Positions 1-11,419 of a DNA stretch of 64,000 nt are shown one piece after another. The notes under the pieces were generated by a model, which did no database searches, was not told the DNA's origin, and was given only the letters and a program-made list of their open reading frames with translations. Position 1 is the first letter of the stretch. Every line of letters starts with the position of its first letter. Origin of the DNA: Salvia splendens (lineage: Eukaryota; Streptophyta; Magnoliopsida; Lamiales; Lamiaceae); assembly GCF_004379255.2 (NCBI RefSeq), contig NC_056039.1:24255883-24319882 (forward strand), read 5' to 3'. The translations under genes and the position numbers were made by a program.

Positions 1-204
1 GTTTCCCTGCATTTCCCTTCAAATCACCCACCGAACTGGCCAGCTGGGCCAACTGCCTATTCATCATATCCATGTTCGCTTTATGTTCCTTCTGGGCATT
101 TTGCATCCCCTGCACTACTTCGTTGTGGGATTGCAACTCGCCCTTGATACCTTACTGCGACGCGAGCAATTCTCCCATCATGTCCTCCATGGATCGTCTG
201 GTCC
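1..204 (-). pseudogene. Ty3/gypsy (Athila/Tat-like) gag fragment
   Basis: Read on the minus strand this stretch gives a gag-like peptide starting near MEDMMGELLASQ, then an in-frame TAA, then a coiled-coil-like part ending NRQLAQLASSVGDLKGNAG at the window edge. The QLAQLASSVGDL pattern resembles the segment before the protease in Athila/Tat gag proteins; that assignment is from memory of the family. The element continues beyond base 1, so neither protease nor pol is visible. The internal stop and the abrupt change of sequence at 204/205 suggest a dead, interrupted copy. Confidence 0.5.
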
Positions 205-1165
205 TGTTGGAATTATCAACATAAAAACACAGATTAACAACTTCAAGAACATAGATCTACAATTAAAACTTCAAATCAAAAGATCGAACACTGAAACTGC
301 AATTATGCTTACTGGCCAACATGCAGGGTGGCAGAAATCACGTAAACTGGGTTTTCACACTTAACTAATTCAGATCTAAAATCTAACAGCTATCTAGACT
401 TGCAAACTCAAAGAGATTAACTATAGAAGTTAAAACATGCGATTCCACACTGGAAATTACCGTAACAGCTAGATCTAAGCTATCTAGGCAGAAAGAAGCG
501 AAAACAAACATGAACCGATGCTGGAAAACAACTTCATATTCAGTAAAACGTTTGGATCACAACTAAGACTTCAAAGTAAGCAAATATTTAAAGTGCAACA
601 AATCCAATCGTAAGAAAGCAGAATGCGATTAACTAAGAAAGCAATAAAGATTGTTTGCCACTCCGGACGATGAAACTGTTGACACTGCGAGACGCGCTAA
701 CTAGAACGAGAGAATGGAACTCCGGCGAACTGATGATCTTCAAGTGACCATGGTTGCGGTGAGGAACGAGAATTTGAAAGATAATGCTGAAAGAGTGATC
801 TACCGAAGAGAGATTGCTAACTAAGCGTAGGAGTTAACTAACTAATTGATGATGATTCTCTCTCCAAGTGGCTTCCTTTTATAGGGAGGCCTCCCTTGAT
901 TTTTAGGGTAGACTTCAAACATGAAATGACTCTTTTGCCCCCTTGCTTGCGGCTGATCTTCCCAGCTATCCTTCTTCTCCATCTCGAGCCTTTTTGGCAT
1001 GCATACTGGTCAGGATAGCAACATCCTGACGCCCTTTTTGCCTGAAGTATCCGAAGCTTTGCCTACTGGCTAGAACACTCAACCTGCACACTTAAGCAAC
1101 TGTTTTGCAGATATAATTCAATTATGCACATCATACTGACCAGTAACCAAGGCCAAGAATACGAC
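205..1165 (-). other. LTR-like segment of unknown family
   Basis: The plus strand begins TGTTGGAATT at 205, the form of a copia-type LTR edge, so this may be a minus-strand LTR ending in CAACA next to the gag scrap. A strong TATA box lies at 876-883 on the minus strand. No partner LTR, target duplication or primer-binding site was found, and the right boundary is a guess. No coding sequence is seen. Confidence 0.3.
876..883 (-). promoter_or_regulatory. TATA box of the LTR-like segment
   Basis: The minus strand reads CCTATAAAAGGAAG, a good plant TATA context. It lies about 670 bases upstream of the suspected LTR end at 205, a reasonable position for an LTR promoter. Confidence 0.45.
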
Positions 1166-1249
1166 TTATCATTTATATTCCCTCGTCTCTGAATTTGATT
1201 CCTGGTTTATGTCATAATAAGTTTTGTGTGTCAAAGTGAATTCATCTTG

Positions 1250-1418
1250 TCAGAAAGAGGGTGGTAGATTTTCCTAAAATTACCTCTGCAGATGAGAAAT
1301 TAAAACATGAAAGGGATTGAGATGAGGGTACGGCTTGAATAACAATCTATCGACTCTCTGCCTCCTGTTTGCTCAACAAAATTCCATGAGTTTGATTTGG
1401 AAAGGGTGGAACTTGTGA
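1250..1418 (+). pseudogene. Possible exon remnant of an unidentified gene
   Basis: Two short open stretches in neighbouring frames look protein-like: KRVVDFPKITSADEKLKHER (frame of 1255) and SIDSLPPVCSTKFHEFDLER (frame of 1343). The first follows a possible splice acceptor (TTGTCAG) and the second runs into a possible donor (GTGAGT at about 1414). A frameshift and stops separate them. I do not recognise the family. It could be a decayed fragment of a captured or ancestral host gene, or chance. Confidence 0.2.
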
Positions 1419-1441
1419 GTTAAAATATGGATGGATAGTTA

Positions 1442-1857
1442 TAGACATGCCCACGGTTCGTAAACCGGCGATTCCGGTTCGGAACCGCCGGTTCTGGTTT
1501 CAAGAAATGTGGAACCAGAACCGTACCGTGAGGCTATTTCATGGTTCTGGTTTTGGTTTGAAAACTGGCGGTTCCGGTTCCGAACCACCGGTTTTCCGGC
1601 AGTTTTTTTACAGTTTTACACGGTTCCGAACCGCTGATTTCTGACGGTTTTTCACGGTTCCGGTTTGGAACAGTCCAGAACAGTGGTTCCGGCACGGTTT
1701 TGGTTCGTAAAATTTGGAACCGGAACCGAAACCGGCCCATGGTTCAAAATATGGTGGTTCCGGTTCAAGAAAAAAGTCACGGTTCTGGTTTGGAACTGGA
1801 ACCGGCGGTTACGGTTCCGCGGTTAACCGCCGGAACCGAAAACCTTGGGCATCTCTA
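1442..1857. mobile_element. hAT-type MITE with perfect 8-bp target duplication
   Basis: The ends are imperfect inverted repeats: TAGACATGCCCACGG on the left, and TAGAGATGCCCAAGG read inward from the right. The element is flanked on both sides by GATAGTTA (1434-1441 and 1858-1865), the 8-bp duplication typical of hAT transposition. The 416-bp interior is dominated by GGTTCCGG-type words and their complements, so it is largely self-complementary. There is no transposase. Confidence 0.9.
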
Positions 1858-1947
1858 GATAGTTACCTTGGTGGAATTACGATTGAGTAGGAAAAAAAGA
1901 TGGAAACTATTGCTGCTTCATCTGTCGTCTTGTGATTCAAAGTAAAA

Positions 1948-2173
1948 TGAGTGTCTGTGAGTGTGAGGCGAAGAGATTTAGGGTAGAGGAGTGATATAAC
2001 AGTGCATTGAGTGAGAAATTGATAGTTGATTGAGTATTTATTTTGGGAAGTGATTCTGATTGAGTGTCTGTGAGTGTGAGGCGAAGAGATTTAGGGTAGA
2101 GGAGTGATATAATGGTGTATTGAGTGAGAAATTGATAGTTGATTGAGTATTTATTTTGGGAAGTGATTCTGAT
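1948..2173. repeat. 113-bp tandem duplication
   Basis: A 113-bp unit beginning TGAGTGTCTGTGAGTGTGAG occurs twice head to tail (1948-2060 and 2061-2173) with only a few differences. It does not look coding. ORFs across it on the minus strand simply follow the repeat. Confidence 0.85.
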
Positions 2174-2961
2174 GGAGCGTGAGAAGGGGGTGTAAAAAGA
2201 GCAATTGATTTTACAATTAAATTGTGATTGACTGTTCTAAATTGGAAGGATATTTGCAGATCATGGGAAGGAGGATAAAATCGCATGAAAGGATGGATAA
2301 GATTTCTAGCACTTCTTACAAAGAAGGGAAAAACTTTGGGCTATCTGGCTCACAAGAGTAGGGTTTTTAAATTTAAATTAAATTAGGCTCAAGACACTTT
2401 GTATTTTTAATTTGAATTGTGTAGCCTACAATATATGTTTCACTATATTGAACTTGTATTATTTATTTAATTTATCAGACCCAACACGGAATTGAGTCTA
2501 ATAAATATTTCTCAAGGAAAGTAATTTATTAATATTCGACTTGTGATATCACCAACACAATTTCAAACTAGTAAAACAAGTTAATCACGTGTCTTGGCAG
2601 TAATTTCAGCCATTCAAAAAACAATTAAATTCATCAAACACCAAATTCAAAAAGCCACATCATGTAGTAAACGAAACAGTCAAAACCCTAAATTGAATTA
2701 GGTCACAAGAATATTAAATAACCATTTCATTTGTCATTTAATCCACAGACTTCACGGCATTAAAAATATTAAATGATAAAATTTAGAGTTCGAAAAAATA
2801 AGGTTCAAGAAGTGGGTCTCGATTCAAGTTTTCGTGTCTAACAAATGCACCATTCAAATTATTTAGTAAATCAAGTATTCTAAGGATTAAATTTCATGTT
2901 TTTCATAGTTTTTCATGAGCAATGATGGACATAACACATAAGAAAAGATAAATATACATAA
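2174..2961. other. AT-rich spacer without recognised features
   Basis: No coherent reading frame, repeat pair or transposon end was recognised between the tandem duplication and the outer end of the copia A LTR. The last five bases (CATAA) would be the target duplication of A; its partner lies outside what can be traced. Confidence 0.6.
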
Positions 2962-3414
2962 TGTTGGGATTTGGAGCCCCTTGCACAGCGGAAGACTTGT
3001 AAAAAACAAATAAATCAGACGTAGGATCTATTTGACAGATTATGGGATTAATCTATTCACATGTTAACACAAAATTGCATGCTACAACGCAAATAATTCA
3101 TGCTTAAAGAATATAAATCCTAAAGCATGAATTCTATGGTTTAGAGTTACCGATTTAATTCTCCAAAGAATCGTTTGATTGCTCGCGCCTTCTCCACGAT
3201 GATCTTCAATACTAGATCACGGATCTTCTGACTGGTTCTCAAACTGTATTCCGATATCAGTGTGGGCTGATCTTATCGAAACACTAGGACTCGAATAAAG
3301 AAGACAGAAATTCCTCACGGAGGAAAGCTGAGAAATTTTCATCCTCCACTCTGTATAGGAGTGGACGAAATTTTCCCCCTTCGTTAATTGTCTTTTCTGT
3401 CTCATTTATTCTCC

Positions 3415-3422
3415 TATTTATA
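3415..3422 (-). promoter_or_regulatory. TATA box of the copia A LTR
   Basis: The minus strand reads TATTATAAATAGGAG. The same box is found at the matching place in the LTR copies near 25918 and 54591, which supports it as the shared LTR promoter. Confidence 0.6.
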
Positions 3423-3900
3423 ATAGTTACATATTGGGCCCAGTCAGGGATCTATGGAAGGTTTTGGATATGGGCTCCCCCCAATTAGCTTTTTACTAAT
3501 TAAATTGAACCCACAATTTAATACAAGCTTATATTGGAATATTACGAGCAGCCACTACAGAAGTAATATTGATCTCCCCATCCAAATCCGAAATTACAAG
3601 TAACCCGGGTTTCCATTTTATTTATTATTTATTTCCCACGTTTAAGATATAAATGTCCATTAATTAATTAAAGTCTGCTATGGACTTAATTAATTAACAT
3701 CTTATTAATTCCAAGAGTGGACTTAGCAAGAAACACATATTTATTATTCATAGAATAATTAAATTTTAACTGGCCAGTTTCCAAATAATAAAACCTTGTT
3801 CAAGCTCCTCTTGAGGACATTATCAAATGAGACTCACCTCGCGCACGATTCAACATAATAGCAATCCTAGCACCGCTAGATATTAATCACCACTACCCAA

Positions 3901-5052
3901 CGATAAGGCTCATTTCATGCATCGGTTTAAGGATAAAATGTATACTACTTGATCGGTTTATTGCGCAAAACAAGTGTTAAAATCTACAGAAATGCTACTT
4001 GACCAAGGCAGCAAGGCCGAACTGATCAAGCAAGTACAAAAGGCGAAAAAGGGCCAAGAATCGGGGGAGTTGATCAAGGAGGAGCGATCATGTAGTTAGG
4101 TGGGGACCGCTGGCTTCTAGAAGAAGAACACGTGAGGAAATGAGCTGGATATGGCGCACCATTCTGTTATCAAGGACGACGTTCTAGAAGGAGACACGTG
4201 CCGGAATATGAGAACGCAAGGATGAAGTTGTTATACGAATCTGTTACCAAAAAGCATCGTCATTCTAGAAGAACAACACATAGCCATCAATGAGTCGCTC
4301 ACTCTCAGAATGAGCGAATATTCTCTGTCAAGATCGTTATCCAGCTGGGAGTCGAATCGAGCTTATAAATAGATGATGTGCCACCACAAGAAGGGGGATC
4401 CGACACTTTACTTTCCATCTAGTTTAGCTTAGCTTAGTTATCTAGCGTAGTTCAGCTCTCTAGCTTAGTTTAGTTCAGTTCTCTAGCTTAGCTTAGATAG
4501 CTTAGTAAAAAGGGCGACCGATGGGAGCGTTGCAGAATACTCATTTCTGTTAGCGTTATCTTAAGTTTCCCGCTGAGATTCTTCTCAATTTTTACCGCTT
4601 TCTTAGCTTCCGAAGTGTTAACTTAGTTTAAATTTCACGCAGTACTCAGTTTTTAGTTTAATCAAAGTTATTTTTGTTTACATTCTCGCATTTACTTTTC
4701 TGCTGTTAACTGCAATTCACTTGACCCAGTAGTTAAAGTTCCATTGATCAAGCTAGCTAGTTAAATACTGCCTAGTGTAAAGACAATTGTTAAAAACTCC
4801 CAAGTTAAAGCGTGGCAGCAGCCAACCCCCCTTGTTCACTACTCACACACTCGACACTTGCCGCTTTACTGTTAAAGTTGTGCAAAATTGGGAGTTTATA
4901 AATTACTTTGGCAAGGAAGAAAGAGCAAGAGCAAGACTGCAGTGATTAAGTGGTAACGACAATTTGATAACTGATCCGACCGGTTCGGTTATCATTCCAT
5001 ATAACTTGATCCGCATTCTAATCGCGTTTTCGCTTCTTTCCAAGTCACGCCA
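3901..5052 (+). mobile_element. Solo LTR inside the copia A LTR
   Basis: This 1152-bp insert is bounded by the direct repeat CCCAA (3896-3900 and 5053-5057). It begins CGATAAGGCTC, probably a TG-to-CG change of a normal LTR start, and ends CACGCCA. It has a plus-strand TATA box followed by a purine/pyrimidine-skewed tract of TAGCTTAG-like words (4422-4504). With no internal region and a single LTR between the duplications, it is best read as the product of LTR-LTR recombination. Family: probably Ty3/gypsy, not certain. Confidence 0.85.
4364..4371 (+). promoter_or_regulatory. TATA box of the solo LTR
   Basis: GCTTATAAATAGATG, a canonical plant TATA box about 460 bases into the LTR, followed by the TAGCTTAG-rich leader. 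Confidence 0.65.
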
Positions 5053-5173
5053 CCCAATATATCAGGATTCTTAGGTTGCGAAAAACCCGCACATTTTGAT
5101 AAGTCAAAGTAGTGCATAATCAATATCGTATGCTCAATGCTAACGTATGTAGATTAAGAAATAGTATTTTATC

Positions 5174-8100
5174 TGTCACGACCGCACTTGCTAAAGATAG
5201 CATAGTCGGGGAACCGTGACTAGGGGTGGGGGTATAAGAAACGGGAAAAGAATTTAGGAAAAATAAAATCAAACATTGGTTGCGAGACATGACTAATCAA
5301 GTGCTGATACATAGCAGAAAAGATACTCGATCATGAAAACTCGAGTAATTGTTTGTAAAAATTTCAAAATATCAGAGTTTTGAACAAAATAGACTTGAGT
5401 CTTTTAAGATGCACAACAAAAGCAAATGAACGCGGTTCCATGTATGAAGACATGAACCTCCGAGAGTCAAAATCTGACTGAATTAAATGTCTTGTCTCAA
5501 TAGCACTTCCTCCACCACTTCGCTGCTCAACCTGCACATTTAGAAATATATGCAGGGCTGAGTACAAAAAGTACTCAGTGAACACATTGCCGAAAATTAC
5601 ACATATACATTTGAAAATATTGTCAAGCCATCGTCACAGCACCACTCGGGGTGTTGTTGAAAAGGCCAGAGCTTACTAAAAATATCACATTGGGTTGCAA
5701 CCCCTTTTTCCGGTACTTAGCCATATCTGATCACATTGTGCCGTAGAGATGGTGTTCTCGCACGGTCACCTTCTCTGCCCATCATGTCAGAGGTATTCTT
5801 GTGCCGGGAAGGTGGCCACCTTCCACGGTCACCTGCTCTGCCGTTCACGGTTAGAGTTAGCTTGTGTACACTAGTCCGAGCGGGGACACCACCCTCACTG
5901 GGACCCGAATTCGACTTATATCATCATTCATAATTCACTTGGCCTTAGCCAAACAGATAGGCATCATACAAAAACATTTATGGCAAGACAACATCTTTAA
6001 AAAAAATCACGAACATGTGTTCGTGTTCTCATAAAATATGATTTGTAGTTTTAGTATAAGAAAGCTCACCTCGTTCGCTTAAAACTCCTTAACTTGAATT
6101 TTCCTGACTCCACCCTTAACTCACGGAGATAGCCTTTTGAAAACAAACAACGTACTAATAAGACTCGAGAAATTCACATACTTATAGGAATGCATGCCCC
6201 TACTTTATCTCTTTTATCATTTGTTCACCGATAGAAAATTTTAGAAGCTTGCATATTATTTGAATTGGGAAATTTAATTAATAGCACTTCTTTATTAAAC
6301 TTAATTATTTCTGTGACTTGAGAACATCGTCTCCCTCCTTCTTTCCATTTCCTTAGCAAGCCCGAGGCGTCGCGGGGCGATGCTGGTCGGCCGTTTACGC
6401 CCATAATTCCTCCGTTGGCTCCTCGTATTTTCCATCATAATATCGAACAAAAATCCCAAAATTTATTTAAGCGCATAATTGAATTATCGCAACTATTTCC
6501 CTTTGTTAAGAAATATTATATATTTTTCGGACTTGGGATAAATTATTCATACTTCAAAATTATTTCGAAATTCATTAAATAACTCCTAAAAATTTATTTA
6601 ATCCCATGATTAACTTATCGTAATAATTTCCCACCGAGCATTTATATTTATTTCAGCCTTGGAAATATTCTAAAATTAATTAAACAATTTCCCACAATTA
6701 ATTCAATTATCAACCCAAAGATTTATTTACAAAACCCAAATTCTCCATCTTATCTCTCAAATTAATATTCTAAAGCCCCAAAACAATTTAAGTGGAGCCC
6801 AACTTAAATAGATCATCCAATTAATTTATTAAGCCCAATTTTCTTAAATAAAGCAAAGGCCCAATTCTTTTTTTTTTAAAAGAAAACAAAATGCCCAATT
6901 TTAAATCCCCTCCTTCTCTACGCCTCTCTCTCTCATTCCCTATTTTTCTATCTCATTTTCCCCCAAATTGAAAAGAACCCTACTGTTACAGAAGAAGGTC
7001 TCGCCTTCATCTTCTCCGCTGAGCCTCCCGACGAGTTCTCTCTAGAAATGCTGCTGCCTGAGTTATCTACGGATCCTCCGACGAGTTCTCCGTCGCCGGC
7101 TACGCCGCTCGCTGCATGTCTCGTCGTTCGCCGCTCACTCCCCCCGTCGAACGCCCTCCTCTGGAAAGTGTTCTTCCTCTCGGCGGAGTCATAATTTGAG
7201 GAGAAAGGCATCGCCTTTCTCCTTCGTCTCCCTCTCCGCCGTGCCGCCGCCACCACCGCTGCGGATCCACTCCCGCCGCGGATCCGCCTCAGCCGCCGTC
7301 GCCGAGGGCCTCCCCAGCGCCGTGGATCCCGTTATCACCTCGTGCAGCTCCTCCCGCCGCTGTGTTCGTCGCTGCCGTTGTACCGATCAGCCTCCATTCG
7401 CGCAACTACGCAAATATCCCGACACTCCCGAATCAGCCCCGAACGACTCTGATACAAACCCGAACCACCCCGATTTTCACCAAAATGATAAGTTCTCTTT
7501 CAAAATTACGTTCTTTTGCATTTTCGGTTAATCACAGCGGGTATTCGATTATTAAAGTTTGCTCGGTTTTGGTTTCAGTGTTGGTTTCTTTTAATTTGGT
7601 TCAATTTCTGAGTGGTACGTTCTAGTAGATATTTGAGTTCTAAACTATATGGCATGCTCCCGTATGATTTACTAAAAAGGAATTGGAGTTGGGAGGGATT
7701 ATACCTTGAACAGAGTTTGAGAAAACAACCGATAGCTCCGTCTTTCAATTTTGGTTCACGGTTTCTTGAATTTGATTGAGTAGATAATTCTTTTTCTTTT
7801 GAGTTCTTGTTGCAGAGAATTGAAATTAGGGAAAAACCGATTGTGAAGGAGTATTATAGAGAGGATGTGGTTGATAGATACGGTAGATATTCATGGAGTG
7901 AGGGGGAAGGAACGGTTTTAATGCAGCATTAATTGCTGCTGTCGAAAATATGATCGTTCAGGATCGAATCTTATCTACTCCTTTTCTTTATGTTTAATTT
8001 GCTTTATTGTATTATTTGTATATTTATTGTTTAATTTGGTGTAGGAAAGAACCCGGTTCAAGCTCGTGGTTGCCCGCGCTGAAGTACCTGATTTGCTTAG

Positions 8101-8372
8101 AACGTAGGATGTATTAAATTAAATTTTCGTTGGACTTTTGTTGGATGTATCGGACATTAAAATTTTGATTTTGGGATCTTATTTATTTATTTATTTATTT
8201 ATTATATTCATATAGGTGTAATATATTTATGTGTTCTATTCACTTTCCTATCGTCAAACAAACAACAACAACAATCTATCGTAGCTCGGATTTAATCGCC
8301 TAAAAGTCACTTATATAGATAATCAAGCTAATAATATTGTTTCTAATAATATCGGTTTAGCGGGTCGTTGCA
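5174..8372 (-). repeat. 3' LTR of gypsy B
   Basis: A 3199-bp LTR matching 11420-14609. It contains a GC- and CpG-rich block (about 7000-7450) whose ORFs (6948-7256, 7196-7531) are rich in Arg, Ser and Pro and not convincingly coding. It also holds the module CGAACGAGGTGAGCTTTCTT (minus strand, about 6060-6079) and a TACTCAGCCCTGCATAT block near 5550-5580. Both are shared with LTRs E, F and the solo LTR at 43247. A TTTA microsatellite lies at about 8180-8203. Confidence 0.88.
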
Positions 8373-8400
8373 TTCTACCCCTCTTAAAAGAAATTTCGTC
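8373..8400 (-). other. Polypurine tract of gypsy B
   Basis: On the minus strand the sequence just before the 3' LTR is TTTTAAGAGGGGTAGAA, the usual purine-rich plus-strand primer of a gypsy element. Confidence 0.6.
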
Positions 8401-8571
8401 CCGAAATTTATGAAGTATTTAGACAAAAAGCTTCGGATATTTCTCCTTCATTTTCTCTTCTAGCTCCCATGTTGCTTCTTCCTGTCCGTGGTTTTTCCAC
8501 AAAACTTTCACTGTAGTAATCGACTTGTTCCGAAGCTGCTGCACCTTTTGATCTAGTATTTCTACCGGCTT

Positions 8572-9062
8572 TTATTCATAACTCAGGTCAGGTTCTAGAG
8601 CGATTTCTTCGTGACGAATCACATGTTTTGGGTCGAACACGTACCTTCGAAGTTGGGAGACGTGGAATACGTTGTGTACGTTCCCAAAGTTGGGTGATAA
8701 TGCCAAGCGATATGCTACTAGGCCCACTTCCTCTAGAATTTCATAGGGTCCAATAAATCGTGGTTTTAGCTTACCTTTGAGTCCAAATCTGGTTATTCCT
8801 TTGGAAGGGGATACTTTCAAAAAAAGACCTTCTACCCGATGTTAAATTTCAATTTGGTTCGACGTTCGTCGGCGTAGGATTTATTTATTGTTATTATCTT
8901 TTTTTTGGCGTTTTCTGCAGTGGTCAATGTCTTGCCTCCTATGAGGATCTCACGCGAGGAAATGTAGAGTTGATCTAACCGTTTTAACTTTGAAACTGAA
9001 TTTGAGATTCCAAGAGAAATATTCGAATCGTTCTTGCTTTGTGTAGGCTTCAAGTTAACCAT
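8572..9062 (-). pseudogene. Gypsy B integrase C-terminal remnant
   Basis: The 82-codon ORF at 8572-8820 carries the C-terminal signature of gypsy integrases: GLKGKLKPRFIGPYEILEEV, then NVFHVSQLRRYV. Upstream and slightly out of register, 8832-9062 keeps NKSYADERRTKLKF, the preceding part of the same domain. The two are separated by a small frameshift and stop near 8821-8831. Gag, protease, RT, RNase H and the integrase core are absent. The ORF runs into noncoding DNA toward the LTR, as expected for the pol 3' end. Confidence 0.8.
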
Positions 9063-11403
9063 GAAAACAAAACAATTATAATTATTTCAATTACGTGATT
9101 GTTTGGTTCACCACAAACTTTCACTAGTAGCTTGCAACAAAGGTTTTCATGAAGTGCAAAGACTAGGAGCAATTGGGCTCATTATGCTCACTCCCAGAAA
9201 AGAAAAGATACAACTTCAAAGGGCTTGAGCTATACCCATAGAACTTGAGAATTTTATTGTGGGAAGAGCTTACCAGATGGAATAAATTGCGAAAGTGAGG
9301 GTATGATAAATAGAATGTAGATGTCAACAATAGGTTGCCAATAATATAATAAAAATGAACAGTGAAGTAGAAAAGTTTCAAGTATCCCCGGATGATAATA
9401 GGAAGACCTGAGATGGTTGGTTACAAATGGATTTGAAAAGAATAGGAAAAACAAACAATTGCAATTTGCTCGACAACACTGTGATAGAAGATCATATCAA
9501 CGAAATTTTTAGAGTTTATAGGCAATTCAGGGAAACTAACTAATAAAGAGGACAACAAGAGGACACTGGCCAAGGGAGAAGCAAAATGCCAGCTTTAATA
9601 TGGAGCTTGCAGAAAAGCTCAAATAAAGAGACAACAGTCATATTTGAATTCAGAAGATGAGAGTACTCATGTAAAACAAAGAGCTTGTCACAAAGGGTCA
9701 AATTAAAAGGTTTAAGGTCTCACCAGATGGTTGCTCCAATATAGTAAGACTAAAAATGATTGGTCTCAAGTGGATTTGAGAAAGAAGAATAACAAGGAAC
9801 TACCCTTTTGGGTCAACAACATCGTGATACTATATCACGTTAATGAATTCACAAAGTTTATAACCAAATCACAGAAATTAACTAGTAGAGAAGGCAACCA
9901 GAGCAAACTAGTTCGGGAAGAGAGCAAATTACTTTAGACTTGAAGTTGCTAAAGAGCTCAAGCATGATGGAATAATTATAGTGGGATTAAGAAGAGGTGA
10001 CTATTCTTTATAAATTAACGAGTTCCAGCAAGCACCTTTGAACACACTAAAGGTCTACTAATGATCTTTGAAGAATATATTATCATTGAAAAGACAATAG
10101 TTTAGGAAAACATGTTCATTCCGAAGGCTATAAATAAAGTAACTCCTAGCATAGGAGTTTGGTGGCAAGAACTCAGAGAGTCAATGTATTGCTTTTATAC
10201 AGGATGAGTAAAGAAGGACCGTAATCACTGGAGGTTATCAGAAAACATAAGGAGCAAGCTCAAAACTGAAAGTGATTCACAACCTTGACATAGAAGATGG
10301 AAAATAATGGCACATTACCTTGCAAAAGAAGGCATTTAATATCTTAATTCAACAAAAGTGATTTTGATCAAGGGGGATGCGAGAAAATGGAATTCATGGG
10401 AATCTAAGTAAGCGTGGCTGATGAATCTTCTTGGTTAAGTACAATGGTGATACTCCGTTGTTTAACTCTTTATAGAGGATGGTAAATGAGTTATGGGAAA
10501 CTTTGGTCACAAGCTACTTTCACCTTACGATCACGTCAAAGGACCATATGTGGAGATTATGACTCTTTGGTACTCTCGGTTCGTCATAAAGCTCATCCTC
10601 GTAACACGTCGTTTCTGTTTACTTATTATTGTAGAGCTAGGTTCTTTGTTTACATTGTAATCATATTCTTTGGCTATGTATGTGTATATCACTTAGTTGG
10701 ATCAAGGGTATGATCCTTTGGAGTGATTGGATTGTCAAGAAAGAAAATGGCATCCAACCTCTATCATCTTTCTAGAAACATCGTTTTGTTTTATGTCGGA
10801 TTGCTTTTCTCGATGTTTCTTTCTTATCGTGTCCTTTTCTTTTCGTCGCTCGGGAAAGCGAGAAATGTTCATACTGTACTTCTAAGTTCGAGTTCATATT
10901 GTGTTCTAGAAGGAACGCATAACTATGTATTCTAAGTTCTTGGAAATTTTGATTTCCCCATTCTAGCAACATGATTCAATGACTAACTCAAAAAGAGATG
11001 TCATTTCACCAATTGGTTCCAGACTGGTATACTTTATACTTTCATATTCAGTACCTTTTTCCATTTAGGAAAGTTATTTCTTTTATTCATGCATTCACAG
11101 TCTTTAGCCAAGAAAAGACATACTAACTCTCTCTTTAAGCACGCTATCAAATCAAGAAACATCAACTCTTTCTTTAAACTTAGTGTTTTCATCAGTTCAC
11201 TCAAATCAACTGCATGAGTTATTTCTCCATTTCAAACTTTCAAACATCTTGACTTTCTTTTGAAAAATAACAAGTTACCTTTTTCCTCATTGAGCGCGAT
11301 TGGTGGGAGTGCTAAGAGCATTTTCATCGATTAGACAATCTAGTGGAACAAGGCTAGACCAAAGATTTTCAAAGAAGACTCTCGGGTTCAGAGCGAGAAA
11401 GAA
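9063..11403 (-). other. Gypsy B interior without coding capacity
   Basis: About 2.3 kb between the integrase remnant and the primer-binding site. I find no gag or pol motifs on either strand; the ORFs here are short and lack recognisable domains. This resembles the replaced interior of large non-autonomous gypsy derivatives, but unrecognised captured sequence cannot be excluded. Confidence 0.55.
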
Positions 11404-11416
11404 TGCTCTGATACCA
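11404..11416 (-). other. Primer-binding site of gypsy B
   Basis: The minus strand reads TGGTATCAGAGCA, complementary to the 3' end of plant initiator tRNA-Met, three bases inside the 5' LTR. This fixes the element's orientation. Confidence 0.85.
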
Positions 11417-11419
11417 CTC

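Noticed and set aside
6948..7256. Arg/Ser-rich ORFs in LTR B (also 7196-7531, 13194-13499, 13439-13774) as a captured gene
   Set aside because: They overlap on both strands in a CpG-rich part of the LTR, change length and frame between the two LTR copies, and match no family I know.
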